From the NCBI GenBank assembly GCA_020062745.1, contig JAGUVT010000017.1, positions 1-58,145 of the forward strand: a DNA stretch of 58,145 bases, given 5' to 3'. How positions within the stretch are numbered: the stretch's first letter is position 1; every line of letters starts with the position of its first letter. Source of the stretch: Deltaproteobacteria bacterium. Lineage in GTDB: Bacteria; Bacillota; Desulfotomaculia; Desulfotomaculales; JAGUVT01. Below the pieces are notes generated by a model, which saw only the letters and a program-made list of their open reading frames with translations, did not search any database and was not told where the DNA came from. Position numbers and translations under genes: made by a program. Positions 51,350 to 58,145 of this stretch are shown piece after piece.

Positions 51350-51718
51350 GTGGGAAAGCGTATCTTAATTGTAGATGATGCTGCTTTTATGAGAATGATG
51401 ATCAAGAATATTGTCAGCAAACATGGCTATGAAGTGGTCGGTGAAGCTGAAAACGGCGCTATAGCCGTTGAGCTCTATAAGGAATTTCGTCCGGATTTGG
51501 TAACGATGGATATAACCATGCCGGAAATGGATGGTGTTGAAGGGGTAAAAAATATTCGCCAGTTTGACCCGGAAGCAAAGATTATTATGTGCAGCGCCAT
51601 GGGACAACAGGCAATGGTAATGGAAGCGATTCAGGCCGGGGCAAAGGATTTTATTGTCAAGCCTTTTCAACAGGATCGTATCTTGCAAGCAATAGAAAGA
51701 GTGCTGGCAAGAAGTTAG
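51350..51718 (+). CDS. cheY: Response regulator CheY
   Basis: 122 residues, GTG start behind AAAGGAGG. ILIVDDAAFMRMMIKNIVSK gives the acidic pocket. DLVTMDITMPEMDGVEGVKN has the phospho-acceptor Asp near 54, CSAMGQQ the switch Ser, and FIVKPFQQDR the Lys. It is a single-domain regulator that binds the FliM/FliY switch. The kinase gene cheA is not in the window. Confidence 0.94.
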   Translation: MGKRILIVDDAAFMRMMIKNIVSKHGYEVVGEAENGAIAVELYKEFRPDLVTMDITMPEMDGVEGVKNIRQFDPEAKIIMCSAMGQQAMVMEAIQAGAKDFIVKPFQQDRILQAIERVLARS

Positions 51719-51731
51719 CGGAGGGTGTTTT

Positions 51732-52784
51732 ATGAAGGGAAACATGAAGGAAATTTTATCTCAGGCTGAGATTGATTCGCTGTTGGCGGCTCTTTCTACC
51801 GGCCGGGTGAAGGCTGAAGACCTGAAAGAAACAAAAAGAGAAACCGGTTATAAATCTTATGACTTCAGGCGTCCAAATAAGTTCTCGAAAGAACATTTGC
51901 GGAAACTGGAAACCCTTCATGACGGCTTTGCCCGCCGGATCTCCACCTTTCTTTCCGGTTATTTGCGGTCTCCTATTATTGTCCGGGTGGCGTCGGTGGA
52001 CTCGTTTACCTTTGATGACTTTATCCGTTCAGTTCCCAGCCCAACCCTTTTGACAGTATTTACTTTAAAGCCTTTAAAAGGCGCTGCCATTATGGAAACC
52101 AATCCCCAGTTTGTTTTCCCTTTACTGGATCTTTTATTTGGCGGTCCCGGAGAAATGCCTAAAAAGGTGCGAGATTTAACAGACATAGAGCTTTCTGTGA
52201 TCAAAAAATTAAATGTTAAGATATTAGAAAATCTTAGTGATGCTTGGGCCGATGTTTATTCCGTTACGCCGGAGATTGAATCTTTAGAAACCAATCCCCG
52301 TATGCATCAGATAATTTCTCTAAATGAGATCGTGGCGGTCATAACTTTTACCACAGTGATTGGCGGGACTATCCGGGGGCTGTTAAATTTATGTTTGCCG
52401 CATGTGGTTTTGATGCCGGTATTGACCCAGTTGTCTTCTTATTACCGGTACTACACTCATGATATTTCTCCATCTGGTGGCGAGGAAGAAAAATTCCTGG
52501 AGTACTGGTTGCTTAAAGCGCCGGTGGAACTGAAGGCAATCGCCGGGAATGCCAGTATTACAGTTTCTGATTTTCTGCAGCTGCAGGTAGGAGATGTATT
52601 GCCGTTGAACTGTAAGATCGAACAAGATTTTGACTTATATGTTAATGACCGTTTAAAATTCAAAATCCAGCCCGGTACTGTCGGCTATCAGATGGCTGTT
52701 CAGGTTACTTCGTTAGTAAGCGAAGGGAGTTGTATGTGTGATGAACCGACTTCTGCGTCAGGAAGAGATCGATGCGCTTCTTAG
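51732..52784 (+). CDS. fliM: Flagellar motor switch protein FliM
   Basis: 350 residues. The N-terminal CheY-binding peptide (ILSQAEIDSLLAALSTG) is followed by YDFRRPNKFSKEHLRKLETL and DGFARRISTFLSGYLRSPII. The middle domain and a C-terminal SpoA domain (VGDVLPLNCKIEQDFDLYVN) come last. It joins the C-ring and senses CheY-P. Its last 44 bases overlap fliY in another frame, an unusually long overlap. Confidence 0.95.
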   Translation: MKGNMKEILSQAEIDSLLAALSTGRVKAEDLKETKRETGYKSYDFRRPNKFSKEHLRKLETLHDGFARRISTFLSGYLRSPIIVRVASVDSFTFDDFIRSVPSPTLLTVFTLKPLKGAAIMETNPQFVFPLLDLLFGGPGEMPKKVRDLTDIELSVIKKLNVKILENLSDAWADVYSVTPEIESLETNPRMHQIISLNEIVAVITFTTVIGGTIRGLLNLCLPHVVLMPVLTQLSSYYRYYTHDISPSGGEEEKFLEYWLLKAPVELKAIAGNASITVSDFLQLQVGDVLPLNCKIEQDFDLYVNDRLKFKIQPGTVGYQMAVQVTSLVSEGSCMCDEPTSASGRDRCAS

Positions 52785-53856
52785 CGCCGATAAGGCAGAG
52801 CCGGAACAGTCGGAATTGATGGATTTAAGCGCGGAAGAAAAGGATGCGCTTGGGGAAATCGGCAATATATGCATGGGATCGGCTGCGACTTCATTATCCC
52901 TGCTTATAAACAGGAAAGTAGTTATTACCAGTCCTGAGGTGAGGATCCGTGCGCCGGAGGATATTTTTAGGGATTTCCCGTTTCCCTTTATCAACATCGG
53001 GGTTGATTTTACAGAAGGGTTGTACGGTAATAATTTTTTGCTTATGAAAACTGCCGATGCGGCGCTGGTAGCAAACCTAATGATGGGGGAAACCGAAGCA
53101 ACTGATTCGGAGACAGAAAAACTGTCTGAACTCCAGATCAGCGCTACTTCGGAAGCGATGAATCAAATGATTAGTTCTGCAGCTACGGCTATGGCGAGCA
53201 TGTTCGAGCAGAAGATAGGGATTTCTCCGCCACGGATAAATGTGGTGGAAGAAGGAGTGGAACACCCTGACCTCTTTAACGGCGGTTCAGTAGTGGTTAT
53301 ATCCTTTCATATGACTATAGAGGGTGTTTTGGATTCACAAATACTACAGGTTATGGGACTTGATGCCGCACGTGCCCAGTCTGCTCTGATTCTTAATCGT
53401 TTTTCCGAGAACTCCCGGTTATCAGGAGAAAAGGGTATGGCGCAGGGAGAGATGCAAGAAGAAATGCCGGAAGAAATGCCGGAAGAAACAGTGGGCCTTG
53501 CTGATCAAGGTCGGGCGGCATCAAAAACGGAACCTGTTCCACAGGCAGAGGGAACGGAGTATCAGGTACACGGTTTAGAGCAGAAAAAAATGAACCTGAT
53601 TTTAGATATACCGCTCAATGTTACTGTTGTTTTGGGTCGTACCAGAAGACCGGTTAGAGAGGTTTTAAAACTTACGCCGGGAGCAGTTGTAGAATTGGCA
53701 GAGATGGTTGACGAGCCGGTAGAAGTTTTAGTTAACGGAACCCTGGTGGCCAGAGGGGAAGTAGTGGTAGTTAACGAGAATTTTGGCGTGAGGATTACCA
53801 GTATCATCAGCCCGGTGGAACGGGTACAATATTTGTCGAATAAGACAATGATGTGA
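52741..53856 (+). CDS. fliY: Motor switch phosphatase FliY
   Basis: 371 residues from the ATG at 52741. The CheY-binding start (LLRQEEIDALLSA) leads to a CheC-like domain with two Glu-xx-Asn helices (ALGEIGNICMGSAATSLSLL, ATSEAMNQMISSAATAMASM). An acidic linker has a short EEMP repeat (about 235-250). A C-terminal FliN/SpoA domain (ILDIPLNVTVVLGRTRRPVR, VNGTLVARGEVVVVNENFGV) ends the protein. It removes phosphate from CheY-P at the switch and supplies a FliN unit. Confidence 0.93.
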   Translation: MNRLLRQEEIDALLSADKAEPEQSELMDLSAEEKDALGEIGNICMGSAATSLSLLINRKVVITSPEVRIRAPEDIFRDFPFPFINIGVDFTEGLYGNNFLLMKTADAALVANLMMGETEATDSETEKLSELQISATSEAMNQMISSAATAMASMFEQKIGISPPRINVVEEGVEHPDLFNGGSVVVISFHMTIEGVLDSQILQVMGLDAARAQSALILNRFSENSRLSGEKGMAQGEMQEEMPEEMPEETVGLADQGRAASKTEPVPQAEGTEYQVHGLEQKKMNLILDIPLNVTVVLGRTRRPVREVLKLTPGAVVELAEMVDEPVEVLVNGTLVARGEVVVVNENFGVRITSIISPVERVQYLSNKTMM

Positions 53857-53890
53857 ATATTCAGGGAACCGGGTACGGGGGAAATTATTT

Positions 53891-54637
53891 TTGAGGTTAT
53901 TGGGGATCAGCGATATTCACCTTTCTTTTGGTGCGGTGGTAGACCCGGGCAACTGGGATTCCGCAAGAGTCTATAAGCCGATGGATCTTTTTGGTGATGA
54001 ATGGCATGAACACTACCGTAAAATTTATCATAACTGGTTTAAGACAGTAGGCCCCGGAGACGTGGTTTTAATGCCCGGGGACTTTTCATGGGCGCGTAAA
54101 TTAGAAGAAGCCCGCTACGATCTGGATTTTTTAGGTTATCTGCCGGGTCTGATTATCGGGATAGCCGGTAATCACGACTACTGGTGGCAGAGTCTATCTC
54201 AGGTACGTTTAGCATTGCCGCCGAATATGAAAGTGATCCAGAACGACCATGTAGTTGTGGGAGATAATGTAGTCTGTGGTACCAGGGGTTGGCTTTGCCC
54301 GAATGATTCCTGCTTTACCGAAAAAGATCTGAAAATTTACCGGCGTGAACTGATTCGCCTGGAGAACTCCTTAAAGAGTATCCGGTGTGAGTCGGAAGGG
54401 TTGGAAATAACGGTGCTTATGCATTTCATGCCGACCAATGACCGGCATGAGCGCTCTGAGTTTATCGATGTGTTGGAAAATTATGGCGTAAAGAGGGTCG
54501 TTTATGGGCATCTGCATGCAAAAGCCAGCAGGTTACGCTTGCCGGATACCGCCTGGGGAATTAATTTCCATCTGGTCAGCGCTGATTATGTTGGTTTCAA
54601 GCCAGCTTTAATTAAAGATGGTTTCGGCAAAAAATAG
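53891..54637 (+). CDS. Calcineurin-like metallophosphoesterase
   Basis: 248 residues, TTG start. Metal ligands in order: LLGISDIHLSFG, VVLMPGDFSWARKLEEA, GIAGNHDYWW, VLMHFMPTND and VVYGHLHAKASRL. The second motif is GDFSW rather than GDxxD/GDxxH. It is a cytoplasmic hydrolase of unknown substrate. It follows fliY by 34 bases, so it may ride on the flagellar transcript without a motility role. Confidence 0.85.
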   Translation: MRLLGISDIHLSFGAVVDPGNWDSARVYKPMDLFGDEWHEHYRKIYHNWFKTVGPGDVVLMPGDFSWARKLEEARYDLDFLGYLPGLIIGIAGNHDYWWQSLSQVRLALPPNMKVIQNDHVVVGDNVVCGTRGWLCPNDSCFTEKDLKIYRRELIRLENSLKSIRCESEGLEITVLMHFMPTNDRHERSEFIDVLENYGVKRVVYGHLHAKASRLRLPDTAWGINFHLVSADYVGFKPALIKDGFGKK

Positions 54638-54685
54638 ATTGGAATATCATTTTTAAGCTTTGGTAACGTTTGTGAGGTATAAAAA

Positions 54686-54967
54686 TTGGTTGTAGGAATT
54701 ATGACAGTACAGCTTTTTTTAAGTGAGGCTGACACTTTGAAAAATAAAAGGAGGGTGCTTAAAAGCATTATTGATCAGGTTAAGGCCCGCTTTAATGTTT
54801 CCATAGCCGAAGTGGGGGAACAAGACTTTTGGCAGCGCTCCACTGTCGGGGTTTCTTTCGTATGTAACGAGGGGACTTATGCACATAAAGTATTTGCGGC
54901 CGTTATCAGGCTCATCGAAAGTCAGGGGATGGTGTCTGTTGTAGACTATCAGATCGAATTATTATAA
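54686..54967 (+). CDS. DUF503-family protein
   Basis: 93 residues, TTG start. IMTVQLFLSEADTLKNKRRV, LKSIIDQVKARFNVSIAEVG and WQRSTVGVSFVCNEGTYAHK are the DUF503 family's conserved stretches. It is a small alpha/beta protein of unknown role, widespread in Firmicutes. Its 3' end overlaps the opposing small gene by 19 bases. Confidence 0.85.
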   Translation: MVVGIMTVQLFLSEADTLKNKRRVLKSIIDQVKARFNVSIAEVGEQDFWQRSTVGVSFVCNEGTYAHKVFAAVIRLIESQGMVSVVDYQIELL

Positions 54968-55143
54968 AAGAATTTTTTTATTTTTTGCCAGATCTTATTG
55001 GTCCAGGCCGGTGATTTAAGTAGTGCGGAATTGTAACTGGGGGGGAAAGGCGGGTTGAGTTTTATGTCCGGCTGGATTAAAATATGTTTTAGTTTGCCAT
55101 TTTTGTCCGGAACATAGTGCCATTTCAACTGGCTGTTTTCCAT
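54949..55143 (-). CDS. Small unknown protein, convergent with DUF503 gene
   Basis: 64 residues. The minus-strand ATG follows AGAGGTG with seven-base spacing, a good site. The sequence starts ENSQLKWHYVPDKNGKLKHI, has a Pro-rich middle (LNPPFPPSYNSALLKSP) and a basic Trp/Lys end. No family recognised. A possible TATAAT lies ~20 bases upstream of the site. It diverges from the OLE RNA promoter, so the two share a ~110-bp control region. Confidence 0.6.
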   Translation of the reverse strand: MENSQLKWHYVPDKNGKLKHILIQPDIKLNPPFPPSYNSALLKSPAWTNKIWQKIKKFFYNNSI

Positions 55144-55229
55144 GTCATAACACCTCTATATGATTATATACTTTTCGAATAATTATGGAAGGGTTTAATT
55201 TTGTCGATATTTGAGAACTCGCATGATGT

Positions 55230-55257
55230 TTGCTGATACGGGTTTTTGTGCTATAAT
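55230..55257 (+). promoter_or_regulatory. Sigma-A-type promoter of the OLE RNA
   Basis: TTGCTG (55230-55235), 16 bases, TATAAT (55252-55257). The -10 is perfect and carries a TGTGC just upstream (extended -10-like). Transcription would begin near 55264, right at the start of the structured segment. Confidence 0.7.
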
Positions 55258-55263
55258 ATAAAT

Positions 55264-55870
55264 AAATTAGATAAGTGATGCAGTATCCTAGTCAAAACTG
55301 CTTTTTTGAAGGCGGGCCTAAAAATCCGTTAAGGGCACATCGATGAAGTTCCTGGTGCTGGCTGCTGACGCCCAGTTGGGGGTTGGTACTGGGAGTTAAG
55401 GAGGTGGGGCGACCTGCAAAGGCATGCAGGCGTTGACCCTGCCTTCGTGGAGACCCAAGTTTGTGGTGTTCACTCCGGCTTCGCCGGGGTGGTAAGCTAT
55501 GGCTTGGGATTAAACCTGCATGTGGTTACCACTGCGTGCAGCGTAGCCTGCCTTGAGTGGCATGGGAGGATTCCTGGTTTACAGGCCGGCCGGCCGTGGG
55601 CCCGCGGCGGTTGGCCTGGTGGTTGAAACCCTTGTTGCAAAAGAGGCTAGGGAAAGGAAGTTTTGTCGAGGAAAACTCCTAGGCTGTCTGGTTTGCCAGA
55701 ACAGGCCGGAGATTGCAGTGTGGACTGAGTGGTAATCCAGCCCCGGATGCGGCAACGTTCCGGAAACGGGCTTAAAGGGAAACCGCCGGTTTGGCGACAG
55801 CCGGTGACTGTTTGGGAAAACCTGCTGGACCTAAGCCACAATATTTATCCGGCCTGTTATCACTTATCTT
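55264..55870 (+). ncRNA. ole: OLE RNA candidate (ornate, large, extremophilic RNA)
   Basis: A ~600-base G/C-rich segment with no credible protein frame lies between a strong promoter and a membrane-protein gene. It has many local stems: CCTGCA/TGCAGG (55413-55430), CACTCCGGC/GCCGGGGTG with loop TTC (55471-55491) and TCTGG/CCAGA near 55690. Its length, its place directly before an oapA-like gene, and the next gene dxs match the OLE RNA locus of Firmicutes. OLE RNA binds OapA at the membrane and is linked to stress adaptation. I identify it by context, size and structure, not by alignment. The 3' end is approximate. Confidence 0.8.
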
Positions 55871-55895
55871 GTTATATCCACATGAGGTGGCTTTT

Positions 55896-56497
55896 TTGGG
55901 TAACAATAAGTCTACCGTTTCGAGCAAGTATATTTTTTTGGTTGGCATTAGCTCCTTTTTGGGTGCTATTATTTTTACCCTGCTTTCAGAAACTTTTACT
56001 TCAAGATTAAATAACCTGATGTTATCTTTTATATTTCTATTTTTAATTATAATTGTCAATATCGGCGCTGACATACTTGGTACGGCCGTAACGGCTGCCT
56101 CTCACGTACCTTTTAACGCTAAGGCCGCCAAGCGCATTCCGGGGGCTCCACAGGGGCTGCAGTTGATCTGCAATGCAGACAAAGTGGCCAATATCTGTAA
56201 TGATGTAATCGGTGATATTACTACTACCGTAAGTGGGGCATTAGGGATATCCATTGTTATCCAATTATTAAAACTGGAACTGCCGGCAGGTCAGTTTTGG
56301 CTAAATATTTTTTTACCGCATTGATTGCGGCAATAATTGTATCCGGTAAGGCTGGCGGTAAGAAAGTTGCTCTCAGCAATCCTAATAATGTAGTTTTTTT
56401 TGCAGGAAAGGTATTGGCCCGTTTAGAGAGTCTGATGGGTTTTGGTTTGTTACGAAAGCGGCGATTTAAAGGCAAGCAAAAGGTGGGTAAGGTTTGA
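55896..56497 (+). CDS. oapA: OLE-associated membrane protein OapA, apparent frameshift
   Basis: The likely start is the TTG at 55896, after GAGGTGG; the longer frame from 55791 runs through RNA-like sequence. Several membrane helices ([40 protein letters not shown]) are followed by [20 protein letters not shown] and [20 protein letters not shown], a distinctive block. The frame stops at 56324 after GQFW. A matching continuation ([20 protein letters not shown] ... [20 protein letters not shown]) runs in the -1 frame from 56297 to 56497. One extra T in the TTTT at 56295-56298 would restore a ~200-residue protein. It is either a real mutation or a sequencing slip. It overlaps dxs by TTGA. Confidence 0.75.
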
Positions 56498-58145
56498 GTA
56501 AAATCTTAGAACAGATGCGTTCATTACGGGATATCCGTTCTTTAAGTCTGGTTCAATTGCAGGAACTGGCCGAAGAAATCCGCTGCCAGATAATTGAAAC
56601 GGCGGCTAAAAATGGGGGTCACCTGGCTCCAAGCCTGGGGGTAGTTGAACTGACGCTGGCTTTACACCGGGTTTTTGATTCGCCGGTTGATAAAATTGTC
56701 TGGGATGTCGGGCATCAGAGCTACGCACACAAGTTACTTACCGGACGCAGGGAACATTTTGATGCGCTGCGTCTTTATGGAGGTATAAGCGGTTTTCCAA
56801 GGCCGGAAGAAAGTGGGCACGATGTTTTCGGTACCGGACACAGCAGCACTTCCATTTCGGCTGCTTTGGGCCTGGCCGCGGCCCGTGACTTAAATATGGA
56901 AAGATATTCGGTAGTAGCTGTTATTGGGGACGGCGCTATGACCGGGGGGATGGCTTTTGAGGCTTTGAACCATGCTGGGCACTTGAAGAAGAACTTGATT
57001 GTGGTGCTGAACGATAATGAGATGTCTATTGCCCATAACGTTGGTGCTCTGGCCGGGTACTTGAGCCGACTGCGAACCAATCCTAAATACTTTAAAGGCA
57101 AGGAAGAGTTTGAACAACTTTTACGTAAAGTCCCTGCCGGGTCGATTTTTTTTAGAGTTGCCGAACGATTAAAGGATAGTTTTAAATATCTTGTGGTTCC
57201 GGGGATGTTCTTTGAAGAAATGGGTTTCATTTATCTGGGGCCCATTGACGGGCATAATCTGAAGGCGATGATTCGTGTTCTTCAGCAGGTAAAGTCGATC
57301 AAAGGCCCGGTATTGTTGCATGTAGTTACCAAAAAAGGTAAAGGCTATAGCTTTGCTGAGTCCTGTCCGGACCGGTTTCACGGTATCGGCCCGTTTGATG
57401 TGGCCACAGGAAAAGCGGTAGAGGATAACGGAGCGCCTCCTTCTTATACAGAAGTTTTCGGCCGTACAATAGTAAGGCTGGCTGAAAGTGACGGGCGAAT
57501 CGTCGCCATAACGGCAGCGATGACCAGAGGAACAGGTTTGAACCAGTTTGCCAGGCTTTTCCCCGGCCGTTTCTTTGATGTTGGGATTGCTGAACAGCAT
57601 GCTGTTACTCTGGCCGCCGGCCTGGCTGCCGGCGGGTACCGGCCTGTAGTTGCGGTTTATTCTACTTTTTTGCAGCGTGCTTACGATCAGATACTGCATG
57701 ATGTATGTTTGCAAAGATTGCCGGTAACCCTGGCAATTGATCGGGCCGGCATAGTGGGAGAGGACGGGGCTACTCACCAGGGGTTGTATGATTTTTCTTA
57801 TCTTCGTCATATTCCGAATGTGGTTGTTATGGCTCCAAAAGATGAAAATGAGCTGCAAAACATGCTGGCTACTGCTGTTTCCCACCCCGGACCGGTTGCT
57901 GTCCGGTACCCGCGTCGAAAGGGTGTGGGCTGTTTGTTGGAAGATAATTTTGAGATTTTGCCGGTTGGACGTGCTGAGGTGTTGCTGGACGGTAAAGATG
58001 TTACTTTTCTGGCAGTGGGAAGTATGGTTGAAGTTGCCCGGAAAGCAGCCGGATTGCTGGCAGACGAGGGGATTCGGGCAGCAGTAATCAATGCCCGGTT
58101 TGTTAAACCGCTGGACGAGGAATGCATTTTGAGTTATGCTGTTCG
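56494..58145 (+). CDS. dxs: 1-deoxy-D-xylulose-5-phosphate synthase, 3' end outside window
   Basis: About 550 residues present of the usual ~630. TTG start at 56494 behind AAAGGTGGG. Thiamine-diphosphate motifs: [56 protein letters not shown] and [15 protein letters not shown]. The transketolase-type half has [20 protein letters not shown] and [23 protein letters not shown] joins pyruvate and glyceraldehyde-3-phosphate in the first step of MEP isoprenoid synthesis. Its closeness to ole-oapA is typical of OLE loci. Confidence 0.96.
   Translation, partial: MSKILEQMRSLRDIRSLSLVQLQELAEEIRCQIIETAAKNGGHLAPSLGVVELTLALHRVFDSPVDKIVWDVGHQSYAHKLLTGRREHFDALRLYGGISGFPRPEESGHDVFGTGHSSTSISAALGLAAARDLNMERYSVVAVIGDGAMTGGMAFEALNHAGHLKKNLIVVLNDNEMSIAHNVGALAGYLSRLRTNPKYFKGKEEFEQLLRKVPAGSIFFRVAERLKDSFKYLVVPGMFFEEMGFIYLGPIDGHNLKAMIRVLQQVKSIKGPVLLHVVTKKGKGYSFAESCPDRFHGIGPFDVATGKAVEDNGAPPSYTEVFGRTIVRLAESDGRIVAITAAMTRGTGLNQFARLFPGRFFDVGIAEQHAVTLAAGLAAGGYRPVVAVYSTFLQRAYDQILHDVCLQRLPVTLAIDRAGIVGEDGATHQGLYDFSYLRHIPNVVVMAPKDENELQNMLATAVSHPGPVAVRYPRRKGVGCLLEDNFEILPVGRAEVLLDGKDVTFLAVGSMVEVARKAAGLLADEGIRAAVINARFVKPLDEECILSYAV

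Noticed and set aside
53450-53490. GAAGAAATGCCG tandem units as a possible CRISPR or regulatory repeat
   Set aside because: It is only two to three units, in frame inside fliY, coding for an acidic EEMP linker.
55513-55620. Repeated GGCCGGCCGG and other palindromic runs as a mobile element end
   Set aside because: They fit stems of the long structured RNA, and no target duplication or transposase is near.
55553-56010. Small plus-strand frames (55553-55735 and 55729-56010) in the OLE region
   Set aside because: They have no ribosome sites, low-complexity composition and conflict with the structured RNA. The second also overlaps oapA in another frame.

Overview
The window reads as the chromosome of an anaerobic, motile Gram-positive bacterium of the Firmicutes, most like the Pelotomaculum/Desulfotomaculum group. 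The signs are the Bacillus/Clostridium-type flagellar operon order (flgB to sigD, with FliY, CheC and CheD), many TTG and GTG starts behind strong AGGAGG-type ribosome sites, an S-layer-homology protein, and a long RNA gene next to a membrane-protein gene and dxs that looks like OLE RNA with its partner OapA. The species assignment is inference. I saw no rRNA, tRNA or CRISPR array.

Layout. (1) 1-3650 is a rearranged scrap zone. It holds a sugar transferase cut off at its 3' end, a lone HigA antitoxin, an Rpn-type nuclease, and broken pieces of a second Rpn gene, a ManC gene and a DUF2283 gene. A terminator and the first ~105 bases of a group II intron follow. A 93-bp direct repeat, which is a copy of the 3' end of the fliT-like gene, brackets the zone. 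(2) 3587-7284, minus strand: the late filament genes hag, flaG, fliD, fliS and a fliT-like gene. Two sigma-28-type promoters and a terminator separate hag from the rest. (3) 7574-26604, plus strand: a flagellin glycosylation island. It has a Maf glycosyltransferase, a full set of candidate genes for the GDP-route to CMP-legionaminic acid (PtmE-, LegB-, LegC-, LegH-, LegG-, LegI- and LegF-like), and a second, very divergent NeuB-type synthase. Around these are a PIG-L deacetylase, a GNAT, a radical SAM/SPASM protein, an SpsF-like transferase, a methyltransferase, a Gfo/Idh oxidoreductase and a glutamate-semialdehyde-type aminotransferase. Two PIN toxin-antitoxin pairs lie inside the island, each beside the tail of a deleted duplicate gene (legF and maf). 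(4) 26627-28090: a secreted SLH-domain protein.

(5) 28214-53856: one long flagellar/chemotaxis operon covering the rod, MS ring, switch, export apparatus, hook, FlhF/FlhG, a PilZ brake-type protein, SigD, two FlgF/FlgG-type rod proteins, CheD, CheR, CheC, CheY, FliM and FliY. FliM and FliY sit at the far end, and a stand-alone FliN occupies their usual place. motAB, flbD, cheA, cheW and cheB are not here. (6) 53891-58145: a phosphoesterase, a DUF503 protein, a small minus-strand gene, then the OLE RNA candidate, oapA (with an apparent frameshift) and the start of dxs.

How it fits together: the glycosylation island begins 290 bp from the flagellin gene and is divergent from it. Its end products are a CMP-activated nonulosonic acid and the Maf enzyme expected to attach it to flagellin. 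The late filament genes carry sigma-28-type promoters, and their sigma factor is encoded in the large operon downstream.
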